DNA from: JAFGAV01 sp041479055
GTDB taxonomy: Bacteria > Acidobacteriota > Aminicenantia > Aminicenantales > JAFGAV01
Assembly: GCA_963702835.1 (NCBI GenBank)
Contig: OY969762.1
Coordinates: 2,356,001-2,420,000, forward strand
Length of the DNA: 64,000 nucleotides
Direction of reading: 5' to 3'
This document shows positions 47,046 through 55,756 of this stretch, piece after piece; position 1 is the first letter of the stretch, and the number at the start of each line of letters is the position of its first letter. The notes under the pieces were generated by a model that saw nothing but the letters and a program-made list of their open reading frames with translations, had not been told where the DNA came from and searched no databases. The translations under genes were made by a program, and so were the position numbers.

Positions 47046-47315
47046 TTATTCCTTTTCCTCGAACCTGTTATTAACCAGCCCGATCAAGGCCTGGAGGGCT
47101 TCCCCTTCGTCACCGCCCCAGACTTTGAGGGTGATGGTCGAATGCTGAGTGGCGGCCAGGGTCAAGATGCCCAGGATGCTTTTGCCGTCAATCTCTGCCC
47201 CGTCCTTGATGATTCTGACCCTGGATCTGAAACGGTTGGCCAGGTTGACGAACCTCACCGCCGCCCGGGCGTGAAGACCCAGCTTGTTCCTGATGACCAG
47301 CTTTTTCTCGACCAT
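47046..47315 (-). CDS. ptsH: HPr phosphocarrier protein
   Basis: 89 residues with the His-15 site NKLGLHARAA and the regulatory serine in GKSILGI, the target of HPr kinase encoded upstream in the same operon. No sugar-specific EIIB or EIIC genes occur in the window, so the phosphorelay probably serves regulation. Confidence 0.95.
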   Translation of the reverse strand: MVEKKLVIRNKLGLHARAAVRFVNLANRFRSRVRIIKDGAEIDGKSILGILTLAATQHSTITLKVWGGDEGEALQALIGLVNNRFEEKE

Positions 47316-47330
47316 GAGCCGGAGCGGCCC

Positions 47331-47735
47331 TCACTGTTTGGTGTCGAGCAGAGCGCTGGCCAAATGGATATTCTTCTTCCCCTGCTCCACGACCTTGCGG
47401 GCCACTTCCTTGAGGTTGTTGCTCCGCTGCAAGGAGACGAACTTGATGAGCATGGGCAGGTTGACCCCGGTGATGATTTCCACCTGATTTTCCTGGAGGA
47501 AGCTGTAGCTCAGGTTGGAGGGGGTTCCCCCGAACATATCGGTGAAAATGACCGCCCCGCTCTTCTGGTTCACCTGCTTCAAGCTCTGGTTGATTCTCTT
47601 CTTGGATTCATCGACATCGTCGTACCAGCCTATGGAGATGGCTTCGATATTGGGGGCTTCGCCCAGGATGCTGGTCAGGGCGTTCAATAGTTCTTCCCCC
47701 AGCTTGCCGTGGGAAACGATGATTCCTCCGATCAT
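47331..47735 (-). CDS. PTS EIIA component, mannose family
   Basis: 134 residues beginning MIGGIIVSHGKLGEELL, with the phosphorylated His in SHG, and the FTDMFGGTPSNLS active-site loop. It is a lone EIIA-Man protein that accepts phosphate from HPr. Placement between rapZ and ptsH points to a signalling role instead of transport. Confidence 0.9.
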   Translation of the reverse strand: MIGGIIVSHGKLGEELLNALTSILGEAPNIEAISIGWYDDVDESKKRINQSLKQVNQKSGAVIFTDMFGGTPSNLSYSFLQENQVEIITGVNLPMLIKFVSLQRSNNLKEVARKVVEQGKKNIHLASALLDTKQ

Positions 47736-47778
47736 GGCCTCATCTCTCCGCGAACAGGCCGGCCTTACCGGCCATCGA

Positions 47779-48639
47779 TCACTTCAACAGGTCCCGATGG
47801 TGTATGGTTATATCATATTTTTGAGCGCGAAAGTAAGACTTCAGCTCTTCGGCCACAGCCACCGAGCGGTGGCGGCCCCCCGTGCAGCCGACGGAAATGC
47901 GCAGACGGCTCTTGCCCTCCTCGATGAACAGGGGCATGAGCAGGTCCAGGAAGCGGAACAGCTCTTTCAGGAAGGCGGCCCCCGCCGGCGAGCGGAGAAC
48001 GAAGTCCCGCACCTTGCGGCTCTTCCCCGTTTGGTCCTTGAGGTTGTCCACATAGAAGGGGTTGGGCAGAAAGCGCGTGTCGAAAACGAGGTCGGAGTCG
48101 AGGGGCAAGCCGTGCTTGTAGCCGAAGCTGACAATCGACACTGGCAAGTGCTTTTTGCCGGAGCGCTTGAAACGTCGGGCCAGGAGTGACCTGAGCTCGG
48201 GCAGGCTGACCGCCGTAGTGTCGAAAACTTCATCGGCCATTTTCTTGATCCGGGCCAGCCGCCGCCGTTCCAGCCGCACGCCGTCCAGGACGGCCCCCTC
48301 CTTGGCCAGGGGATGCGGCCGGCGGCTCTCGCTGAAGCGGTTGACCAGTGTCTCATCCGAGGTATCGAGGAAAATGAGCCGGGGCGAGACGCGCTTCACG
48401 ATATCGTGCCAGACGCGGGGAAATTCGGTCAGGAAACCGTGCTCCCGGATGTCCACCACCAAAGCCAGCCGGGGGATCTCCGCCTCCTTGCTCTGCCAGA
48501 GGTCCACTAGGTTGGGGATGAGCTTGGCCGGGAGGTTGTCGATGCAGTAGTAGCCCAGGTCCTCCAAGAAGCGGCTGACCACGGTCTTGCCCGAGCCGGA
48601 CAAACCGGTGATGACCAGGAACCGGTCGTCTTTAGACAC
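47779..48639 (-). CDS. rapZ: RNase adapter/nucleotide-binding protein RapZ
   Basis: 286 residues. Walker A VITGLSGSGKTVVSRFLED, the DTSDETLVNRFSESRRPHPL segment, SFGYKHGLPLDSDLVFDTRF and the C-terminal SVGCTGGRHRSVAVAEEL are family signatures. RapZ senses amino-sugar state (GlmZ/GlmS in E. coli) and binds nucleotides. GTG 48639 is chosen; its GTGTCTAA overlaps the hprK stop, and a longer ATG frame from 48675 would overlap hprK by 44 bp. Confidence 0.9.
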   Translation of the reverse strand: MSKDDRFLVITGLSGSGKTVVSRFLEDLGYYCIDNLPAKLIPNLVDLWQSKEAEIPRLALVVDIREHGFLTEFPRVWHDIVKRVSPRLIFLDTSDETLVNRFSESRRPHPLAKEGAVLDGVRLERRRLARIKKMADEVFDTTAVSLPELRSLLARRFKRSGKKHLPVSIVSFGYKHGLPLDSDLVFDTRFLPNPFYVDNLKDQTGKSRKVRDFVLRSPAGAAFLKELFRFLDLLMPLFIEEGKSRLRISVGCTGGRHRSVAVAEELKSYFRAQKYDITIHHRDLLK

Positions 48640-49249
48640 GGCTCCGGCCTTTCCTGCCGCCTTCGGCCAGGACACGGTGGAGACGTCCGACCATCTCCCG
48701 CGAGGCGTGGTAGCCCTTGACCCTCAGCAAGTGGACCCGGCAGGCCACTTCAATGAGAGTGGCGATGTTGCGGCCCGGCGCTACGGGCAGCTTGATCTGA
48801 GGCAGGTGAACCCCTAAAATTGTCCGAGTCTCGGGCGCCTTCAAGCCGAGCCGGTCGCCGTTGTGCTGCTTGGCCCGCTGGCGCAGAACGATGACCAAAT
48901 CAATGGGCGACCTCTCCAGGATGGCCTTCCGGCCGAAGATGGCCTTGATGTTGATGATGCCCAGGCCGCGGACTTCCATGAAGTGCCGGCCCAGCTCGGG
49001 CGGACAGCCGGACAGCCGGCTGCCGGGCAGCCGCCGGACGACCACTGTATCATCGGAAATGAAGCGATGGCCGCGGGCGGTCAGCTCCAGGGCGTTCTCG
49101 CTTTTGCCGATGCCGCTATCGCCGATGATGAGCACCCCCAGGCCATATATGCGCAATAACCCCCCCGATAGAAGGACCCGGCCGCTGACTCGCTCGGCTG
49201 GAGGGACGGAGGTCGAGTGCCTGGCCGAAGAACGGCGCTTAGCCGACAT
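48632..49249 (-). CDS. hprK: HPr kinase/phosphorylase, catalytic domain only
   Basis: 205 residues against ~310 in classical HprK. The catalytic domain is complete: Walker A GDSGIGKSENALEL, HRFISDDTVVV and the signature MEVRGLGIINIKAIFG. The ~130-residue N-terminal domain is absent, and the 62 bp before the gene hold no remnant. Such short forms are known in some bacteria. It phosphorylates the HPr serine, consistent with GKSILGI in the nearby HPr. Confidence 0.85.
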   Translation of the reverse strand: MSAKRRSSARHSTSVPPAERVSGRVLLSGGLLRIYGLGVLIIGDSGIGKSENALELTARGHRFISDDTVVVRRLPGSRLSGCPPELGRHFMEVRGLGIINIKAIFGRKAILERSPIDLVIVLRQRAKQHNGDRLGLKAPETRTILGVHLPQIKLPVAPGRNIATLIEVACRVHLLRVKGYHASREMVGRLHRVLAEGGRKGRSRV

Positions 49250-49310
49250 GCAGGCCGCTTTCCTCAGCCAGGAGGATGGGGAGCTTCATGGTCCTCAGCC
49301 TGAAGGGGTT

Positions 49311-49835
49311 TTACTCCGGCTCCACCAGGCCGTAATGACCGTCCCGGCGCCGGTAGACCAGGGTCCAGCGCTCAGTCCCCATCTTCCGGAAGAGAAGGAC
49401 GTCCCGCTTCTTGAGGTCGAGGTGGAGGACAGCCTCTTCAACAGACATCGGCTTCAAGGCGAAGTCGTCGCCGGGTATCACCCGTTTGCGCGGCTCGAAG
49501 GACTCTTCGGCCGGCAGGGTCATTTTGCGTTCGCGGCCGCCGCGCCGCTTCCGTTGGCGAAGCTTTTCCTTCTCTTTCTTGAGCTTCCTCTCCAAGCCGG
49601 AAAAGGCCAGGTTCAGGGCGCCGAAGACCTCGCTGTCCTCCTCGATCAAGACAGTGTCCGCCCCCCGGCCCTCGACACGGATTTCCGCTTTGTACCGCCG
49701 CTTTTCGGCAGAGAGGATGATGTTCACCTCGGTTCCGGGAGCCATCTGTTTATCCAGGGCCTTAAGCCGCTTGTCGCAGAACTGCCGGATCCCGGCGGTC
49801 AGGGGCATATGGCGGGCAGTCAGATGGACGTTCAT
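49311..49835 (-). CDS. hpf: Ribosome hibernation promoting factor, long form
   Basis: 174 residues. The N-terminal S30AE domain (MNVHLTARHMPLTAGIRQFC, KRRYKAEIRVEGRG) is followed by a basic linker and the C-terminal dimerisation domain (FALKPMSVEEAVLHLDLKKR, VYRRRDGHYGLVEPE). It pairs ribosomes into inactive 100S dimers. The hpf-rpoN order, with a 4-bp overlap here, is common in bacteria. Confidence 0.9.
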   Translation of the reverse strand: MNVHLTARHMPLTAGIRQFCDKRLKALDKQMAPGTEVNIILSAEKRRYKAEIRVEGRGADTVLIEEDSEVFGALNLAFSGLERKLKKEKEKLRQRKRRGGRERKMTLPAEESFEPRKRVIPGDDFALKPMSVEEAVLHLDLKKRDVLLFRKMGTERWTLVYRRRDGHYGLVEPE

Positions 49836-51334
49836 TCGATTTTTCCCTCCACCATGGATTTCCTTTTGCGAATATGGCTTGGGGCGATACCCAGCTGTTT
49901 GCGGTATTTGGCCACCGTCCGCCGGGCGATTCTCAGGTTCTGTTTAGCCAACAGGTCGTCGATCTCGATATCGCTGAGAGGATGTTCTCTGTCCTCGTTC
50001 TCCACCAGCTTGCGGAGGCGATCCTTGACCATCAAGGAGGAGACCTCCTCGCCCAGGCTGCCGGATAACGCCTTGTGGAAAAAATACTTCAAGGAGAAAA
50101 CGCCCTCGGGCGAGGTCAGATATTTGTTGGCCACCACCCGGCCGACAGTGGACTCGTGCACGCCGACCTCCTGGGCGATTTCCATTAAGGTCAGAGGTTT
50201 GATATAGTCGAGCCCCTTCTCGAAAAAATCCTTCTGCTTGTCCAGGATGTACTTGGCCACCCGATAGATGGTTCGGTCGCGCTGGTCCAGGCTGCGGAGG
50301 AACCAGATGGCCTTCTTCATCTTGTCCCGCAAAAAGCGGAGGGCTTCCGGGTTGGACCGGGAAGCCTGGTGCAGGAGCCGGCGGTAGTAACTGTTGAGCC
50401 GCAAGCGGGGCAGGCCCTCGTTGCTCAGGGTCAACTTCCACTCGTCGCCCTCTTTGCTGACAATAATATCCGGGACGACATAGGTCGTCCGGTCCTGGGA
50501 GTACTTGCGGCCGGGGGCGGGGTCCAGCCGCTTGATAACCTCGATATGATACTTGATCTCGCCGAGGGGGATGGCCAGGACCTTGGCCAGCTGGGGATAG
50601 TCCGATTTTTCCAGAAGCGCCAGATGCTGGGTGATGATCGAGCGGGTGATGTCGTCGGTCAGGTTGAGGTTGTCCATCTGGGTCAGCAGGGCCTCTTTCA
50701 AGTCCAGGCTGGCCACGCCGACCGGGTCGAACATCTTGATCTTGGCCCGGACTTTCTGGACCCGGTCTAGGTCGGCTCCCGCCGTGCGGGCCACCTCCTC
50801 TTCGGATAAGCCAAGATAGCCGTCCTCGTTGATGTTGCCGATGATGATCTCGGCCACGGCCTTATCCAGGGGGTCGAAGAAAGTCATGTTGGCCTGCCAG
50901 TCGAGGTGGTCCCACAGGGAAGGATTCTTGGCGACAAAATTCTCCAGGGAAGGGACCTCTTTCCTTTCCGGCGAATAGGACCGGAACCCGTCATCGAAAT
51001 ACTCCGCGAAATATCCTTCAAATTCATCCACTTCTTCGCCGCCGGCCATTTCGGCCGACTCTTCGACGGTCGCCTCGCCGGGGATGACGTTATCGGTCGC
51101 TCCATCGCCGTCCTGGGCGGCGCTTTCCTTTATCTCTTCCGGGGTGACCGGCTCGGCCGTTTTGTCTTCCGATTCCTCTTCCAGCTCCAGCATCGGATTC
51201 TGGGCCAGCTCCTCATCGATGACATCGGTGATCTCCAGGTTGGTCAGGGGCAGGAGCTTAATAGCCTGCTGCAGGGCGGGGGCCAGGATGAGCCTCTGGA
51301 TCTGCCGCTGGTCCAATCGTTGCTTCAAGGCCAT
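49832..51334 (-). CDS. rpoN: RNA polymerase sigma-54 factor RpoN
   Basis: 500 residues. Region I is Leu/Gln-rich (LKQRLDQRQIQRLILAPALQ). An acidic region II follows (residues ~55-120). The core-binding and HTH parts include LTLMEIAQEVGVHESTVGR. The RpoN box near the C-terminus is ARRTVAKYRKQLGI. It needs bacterial enhancer-binding proteins to open promoters; none is encoded in the window. Confidence 0.95.
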   Translation of the reverse strand: MALKQRLDQRQIQRLILAPALQQAIKLLPLTNLEITDVIDEELAQNPMLELEEESEDKTAEPVTPEEIKESAAQDGDGATDNVIPGEATVEESAEMAGGEEVDEFEGYFAEYFDDGFRSYSPERKEVPSLENFVAKNPSLWDHLDWQANMTFFDPLDKAVAEIIIGNINEDGYLGLSEEEVARTAGADLDRVQKVRAKIKMFDPVGVASLDLKEALLTQMDNLNLTDDITRSIITQHLALLEKSDYPQLAKVLAIPLGEIKYHIEVIKRLDPAPGRKYSQDRTTYVVPDIIVSKEGDEWKLTLSNEGLPRLRLNSYYRRLLHQASRSNPEALRFLRDKMKKAIWFLRSLDQRDRTIYRVAKYILDKQKDFFEKGLDYIKPLTLMEIAQEVGVHESTVGRVVANKYLTSPEGVFSLKYFFHKALSGSLGEEVSSLMVKDRLRKLVENEDREHPLSDIEIDDLLAKQNLRIARRTVAKYRKQLGIAPSHIRKRKSMVEGKIE

Positions 51335-51341
51335 GGTTTGA

Positions 51342-52070
51342 TCAGGTTAAGCTGAAATTCTCGCCCAAATAATTCCGACGGACCTCCTCCGAGCGGACAA
51401 GGTCCCGGGGTGTTCCCGATTTCAGGATAGTCCCCTGGTGGATGATGTAGGCCCGGTCGGTGATACGGAGGGTCTCCCGCACGCTGTGGTCCGTGATCAG
51501 CAAGCCCAGCCCCAGGCCTTTGAGGGAGAGGATGATCCTTTGCAGTTCTTGGACGGCCAGGGGATCGATCCCGGTGAACGGTTCATCGAGAAGAATGAAA
51601 CGGGGGTTGGTGATGAGGGCCCGGGCAATCTCCAGCCGCCTTCTCTCCCCGCCCGACAGAGTATAAGCCTTGGCTTTGGCCAGTTTCTCCAGACCGAGGT
51701 CGTGCAGGACACGGCTCAGCCGGCCATCGCCGGCGGAGGAAACCGAGGGCCTCATCTCCAGGACGGCCAGCAGGTTGTCCTCGACGCTCAGCCGGCGAAA
51801 GGCGGAGGGTTCCTGGGGCAGAAGACAGAGGCCCTGTTGGGCCCGGAGGTACATGGGCAGGACGGTGATATCTTCGCCGTCCAGTATCACCCTCCCCTCC
51901 TCATGGGGAATAAGCCCCAGGACGATGGAAAACGTGGTGGTCTTGCCGGCGCCGTTGGGCCCCAGGAGCCCGACAACCTCTCCGCCCTTAACTTCGACCG
52001 AAACGCCGTCCACAACCGTCCGGCCGTGATAGCTTTTGACGAGGTTCTCGGCTCGAAGAGTGGAGGTCAT
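51342..52070 (-). CDS. lptB: LPS export ATPase LptB
   Basis: 242 residues. ABC ATPase with Walker A GPNGAGKTTTFS, the LptB-type segment ALRAQQGLCLLPQEPSAFRRLS (in YLRAQQGLCLLPQEPSAF), signature LSGGERRR, Walker B ILLDEPFTGIDP and switch His in ITDHSV. It powers LPS extraction from the inner membrane. It overlaps the LptC/A fusion gene by 4 bp. Confidence 0.95.
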   Translation of the reverse strand: MTSTLRAENLVKSYHGRTVVDGVSVEVKGGEVVGLLGPNGAGKTTTFSIVLGLIPHEEGRVILDGEDITVLPMYLRAQQGLCLLPQEPSAFRRLSVEDNLLAVLEMRPSVSSAGDGRLSRVLHDLGLEKLAKAKAYTLSGGERRRLEIARALITNPRFILLDEPFTGIDPLAVQELQRIILSLKGLGLGLLITDHSVRETLRITDRAYIIHQGTILKSGTPRDLVRSEEVRRNYLGENFSLT

Positions 52071-53974
52071 TGTTCCCGATTTGATTTTATCAGAGTGAGG
52101 GACCGTTCGCGTCCCTTATTTTCAACAACGATTGTACTATCGCCCAGGTGAAAAGTCAATTTGCGGCCCTCGATCTGCCCCTTATCCTTGTCCAGCAGAA
52201 GAGGATTTCCGGTGAGGATGATCTGGTCTTCCTCCATTTCATAGACCGCCTGCTGGCCGCGGCCTTCCCGGGCGTTCTGGTTGATGACCACGCCGCCCTG
52301 GGCGGTCATTCGTTCCATCTCTTTGGTATCCGGCTTCAGATGGATTTGGATCGTATCGGCCCGCACCTCGGCCTTTTCCAGATGGAGCCTCGCTTCGGCC
52401 TGGAAAATCATCTTGTTCTCCTCGGGAAGAGAATCCAGCCGGCGGGCCGAGATCTCGACCTTTTCTTCGACCTGGCGAGTCTTGGGCTGATGGGGGAAAG
52501 AGGCCCTGACTCCCCCTTCTCCAGAAGCCTTGCCCGTCGCCTCCCAAAAAGCGAGCTGGCCGGCCAGCAGCATCTTCTTGTTCTGCCACATGCGGACGTT
52601 GTTCAAGAAATCAAAACGTTCTTCCTTAGAATTGTATCTCACCACGCCGGCCGTGACGAACACCGGCTGGTCCTTCTCGAAAAAAACACCCGGCGACTGG
52701 CCGCCCCGGCCGGCCAAGACCACTTTGGCCACCCGGCCTTCCAGGTCATTATGCTCCAGGCCGAAATCCAGCTCCTCGGCCAGGATTTCGGTCTGGCCCA
52801 GCCCGGCCCGGGCTTTCTGACCGGGCTTGACCCTGACCTGCAGCCAATCCGACCCGCCCTGAAGAACCACCGAATCTCCTTCTACGGTTCGCGTCTGGCC
52901 GGGGTCCGTCTCCTCCTGGGTCATGCGCGCCCGGGTGAAGGAGCGAAACTCCCTCAGCCCGCCCCATTGGTCAAAGATAAAATCGATCGCTTCGGCCTGG
53001 AACCGGGTGCGCCGCCCTTCGGAGGAAATGAATTGGATGGAGCAGGCGCCCTTGGATTCATAGGAATGAAGAAGAGACTGGTCGAGGAAAGTCCTCAGCT
53101 TGATTTCATCGGCCTGGATATCTTGGTCATCGCCCAGCCGCAAGAAGGCCGGAGAGCCGGAGGCGGCCTGCTTCTTTCCAAATTCATTCCGCAGCGACAG
53201 GCGCGCCTCTCCCCGCAGATAGACAAGACTCAGCTTGTCGCTGTTGGCAAACAAGCTGAAGTCTAGGTCCCGGCAGGTGCCCCGGCTCCGGCCGTGGCTC
53301 AAGCTGACGCCGCCTTGGATAGAGCCCTGGCGGTCCCCCTGATGGTAAATGAAGGTCTGCCCCCGGACGACTAAAGGCGGCCCGGCCTTGGCGGCCGAGA
53401 CCTCAAAGATCAAGTCCCCGGTCAGGACCAGGCGGCCTGTCTTTAGATCATAGGCCAGGCTGAGGGCTTGACCGCGGAACTGGGGCGAGCTCATTTCCAC
53501 GCGGCGGTCGGTATGGAAGGTTTCCGTCCGGCGGTTGTAGACCAGATCGCTCGTCCGGATAATCGCATCCTTATAGAGGATCTGGATCGGCCCCTGGAAG
53601 ACGTAGCGGTTCCGCTCGGGGTCATGGACCACTTCCTCTCCGCTCAGGACGATCTTTTGGCCGCCCTTCCGGCCATGGTCGATGATCTGGACGTTGCCGA
53701 CCATATGATACAAGTCGTCCGGCCCGATGAAGGTCCGGTCGGCGGTGAACTCAACCTTTTCCTTATCTCCCCTGAACTCGACATAGCGGATTCGAACCTT
53801 CTCGTCAACTTTCTTCTCCGGGGCGGAGCCCCGGGCGGGCTCTTCCGGGGGCCGGCTGGGCCGGTTCCGGAGAATAAAGAAGAGGAGGAGAGAGGTGACC
53901 AGGATAAAAACCGCGGCCGCGGCGAGCTGAAGCCCTTTGGTCAGACGTAATTTCCGGCCGCCGGAGGCAGTCAT
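52067..53974 (-). CDS. LptC-LptA fusion, LPS transport bridge
   Basis: 635 residues. One N-terminal membrane helix (AAAAVFILVTSLLLFFILRN) is followed by an LptC-like domain (VEFRGDKEKVEFTADR, MVGNVQIIDHG, VFQGPIQILYKDAIIRTSDL) and then successive LptA/OstA beta-jellyroll repeats with 'A-x-x-I-x-L/F' patterns (IQADEIKLRTF, EILAEELDFGL, VRADTIQIHLK). E. coli uses separate LptC (~190) and LptA (~185) proteins; here a single longer chain could span the periplasm. Its position next to lptB supports the role. Confidence 0.8.
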   Translation of the reverse strand: MTASGGRKLRLTKGLQLAAAAVFILVTSLLLFFILRNRPSRPPEEPARGSAPEKKVDEKVRIRYVEFRGDKEKVEFTADRTFIGPDDLYHMVGNVQIIDHGRKGGQKIVLSGEEVVHDPERNRYVFQGPIQILYKDAIIRTSDLVYNRRTETFHTDRRVEMSSPQFRGQALSLAYDLKTGRLVLTGDLIFEVSAAKAGPPLVVRGQTFIYHQGDRQGSIQGGVSLSHGRSRGTCRDLDFSLFANSDKLSLVYLRGEARLSLRNEFGKKQAASGSPAFLRLGDDQDIQADEIKLRTFLDQSLLHSYESKGACSIQFISSEGRRTRFQAEAIDFIFDQWGGLREFRSFTRARMTQEETDPGQTRTVEGDSVVLQGGSDWLQVRVKPGQKARAGLGQTEILAEELDFGLEHNDLEGRVAKVVLAGRGGQSPGVFFEKDQPVFVTAGVVRYNSKEERFDFLNNVRMWQNKKMLLAGQLAFWEATGKASGEGGVRASFPHQPKTRQVEEKVEISARRLDSLPEENKMIFQAEARLHLEKAEVRADTIQIHLKPDTKEMERMTAQGGVVINQNAREGRGQQAVYEMEEDQIILTGNPLLLDKDKGQIEGRKLTFHLGDSTIVVENKGRERSLTLIKSNREQ

Positions 53975-55668
53975 GCGCTCCTCCGGATATCATGCAAAGA
54001 CAGGTGGACCCTTTCCTGGCCCAGATAAGAAGAGAGCTGGAGGGAATAGGCCAGGTCCACTTGCTCCCCCCGGTCGAGCGAATCGGTCCAATCGCCCCGT
54101 TCCCAGCCGACGGCCTCCAGCGTCCGGCCGGATTGCCGGACCAGAAACTTGACATGCCGCTCCTTTAGACGCTTGGGGAGGCTGGCGATCTCCGCCTTCT
54201 CGGTCATAAATGTGGGCGTGGCGTTGCCCACTCCGAACGGCGCCAGGAGCGCATAGGCCTCCATAAAAGCCCCGCTCAGGCCGCCAAAGTCCAGCCTGGC
54301 ATCGATGAAGATTTTCTTGTGAACGTCCTCTTCCGTCAACCTGGAGTCGGCCAGGTCGTTCACCGCTGCCCGGAAGGCCGGCATCCGCTCCAGGGGCAGG
54401 GAGCATCCGGCGGCTAGACGATGGCCGCCGTAGTTGGTAAACATAGAACGGCAGGAGTCCAGGCAATCGATCAAGGAGAACTCGCGGATGCTGCGGCCCG
54501 AGCCGTAGGCCTGCCCGTTCCTATAAGCGAAAAGGATGACCGGGCGATAGAAAAGGTCCTTGAGCTTGGAAGCCACGATGCCCACGACGCCCTTATGCCA
54601 TTCCTCGCTGCCCAAAATCAGGACCCGGTAGGAGCGGTCCAGAGCATTGTCCCTGATCTTGGCCAGGGACTGATTGAGGATTCGTTCCTCGGTTCGTTGA
54701 CGCTCAGTGTTCAGCTTGTCCAGCCGTTCGACAATCTCCAGGGCCTCGGCCGGCGAATCCGTCAGGAACAGCCTGACCGCCAGGTCGGCGGTCTCCAGCC
54801 TTCCGGCGGCGTTGAGGCGCGGGCCGATCCGGTAGCCCACATCGCCCTCGGAAACGCGTTTTCCGGTCAGCCCGCACTTGTCCAACAGGCTCAGCAAGCC
54901 TGCGTTGTGGACGTTTTTCAGCCCTTTCAGCCCGGCCTTGACCATCAGCCGGTTCTCCCCCCTAAGCTCGGCCACATCGGAGATCGTCCCCAGGGCGACC
55001 AGCTTGAGGTAATGGGCCAGACTCTTTTTGGCCTCCGGCTCATCCAGGAGCGCTTGGAGAAGCTTGAAGACGACTCCCACGCCGGCCAACAACCGTTCGG
55101 GATATCCCGAGTTGTCGAGCATCGGGTCGAGGACGGCTAAGGCGGGGGGAACTTCCTCTCCGGGCAGATGATGATCGGTGATGATCACATCGACGCCTTT
55201 CTGAGCGGCTTTCTGGACGAACCCCTCGGACTTGATGCCGCAGTCCACGCTGATCACTAAGGAAGCGTCTCTCTCCAGGACGATCTCCAAGTGTTCGTCC
55301 TTGAGCCCGTAGCCGTCCTTGAGCCTGTCCGGGATGAAATATTCGGCCCGGGCGCCCATCAGACGCAGGGCCCGCAGAAGCATGACCACCGAAAGCACGC
55401 CGTCCACGTCGTAATCGCCGAAGACGAGGACCTTTTCCCCGCGCGAGCAGGCCAGCCGCAGGCGGTCTACAGCCTCCTTCATCCCTCTCAGCAGGTAGGG
55501 GTCATACAGGTCATCCGTTGTCCCTCGCAGGAACTTCTCCGCCGCTTCCTGGTCCTTGACGCCGCGAACGGCCAGGACCTGAGCGATGGGCAGGGGAAGG
55601 CCGAGCCGGCTGCTGATCGTGGCCGCTTCGGAGGAAGATGGCGCAATAATCCAGCGGGCGTCGTTCAC
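53971..55668 (-). CDS. recJ: Single-stranded-DNA exonuclease RecJ
   Basis: 565 residues from a GTG. DHH-family motifs: VFGDYDVDGVLSVVMLL, VISVDCGIKS, ITDHHLPGEEVP and GVGVVFKLLQALL; the DHHA1 part has NYGGHRLAAGCSL. It degrades single-stranded DNA 5'-3' in recombination and mismatch repair. It heads the long minus-strand operon from a leaderless-type promoter and overlaps the Lpt fusion gene by 4 bp. Confidence 0.9.
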   Translation of the reverse strand: MNDARWIIAPSSSEAATISSRLGLPLPIAQVLAVRGVKDQEAAEKFLRGTTDDLYDPYLLRGMKEAVDRLRLACSRGEKVLVFGDYDVDGVLSVVMLLRALRLMGARAEYFIPDRLKDGYGLKDEHLEIVLERDASLVISVDCGIKSEGFVQKAAQKGVDVIITDHHLPGEEVPPALAVLDPMLDNSGYPERLLAGVGVVFKLLQALLDEPEAKKSLAHYLKLVALGTISDVAELRGENRLMVKAGLKGLKNVHNAGLLSLLDKCGLTGKRVSEGDVGYRIGPRLNAAGRLETADLAVRLFLTDSPAEALEIVERLDKLNTERQRTEERILNQSLAKIRDNALDRSYRVLILGSEEWHKGVVGIVASKLKDLFYRPVILFAYRNGQAYGSGRSIREFSLIDCLDSCRSMFTNYGGHRLAAGCSLPLERMPAFRAAVNDLADSRLTEEDVHKKIFIDARLDFGGLSGAFMEAYALLAPFGVGNATPTFMTEKAEIASLPKRLKERHVKFLVRQSGRTLEAVGWERGDWTDSLDRGEQVDLAYSLQLSSYLGQERVHLSLHDIRRSA

Positions 55669-55674
55669 CGCTCA

Positions 55675-55703
55675 AATCTAACATACAACCCGCCAATCCT
55701 CAA
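55675..55703 (-). promoter_or_regulatory. Promoter of the recJ operon, leaderless type
   Basis: Minus strand TTGAGG (55698-55703), 17 bp, TAGATT (55675-55680), then 6 nt to the GTG at 55668. It faces away from the ftsY promoter with only 15 bp between the two -35 boxes. Confidence 0.55.
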
Positions 55704-55718
55704 GGAAACGCGGCCGCG

Positions 55719-55747
55719 TTGACTTTGGGCGGAGCCAAAAATACAAT
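55719..55747 (+). promoter_or_regulatory. Promoter of ftsY-rib operon, leaderless type
   Basis: TTGACT (55719-55724), 17 bp, TACAAT (55742-55747), then 9 nt to the GTG at 55757. No Shine-Dalgarno is visible. Confidence 0.65.
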
Positions 55748-55756
55748 GGATGGGCC

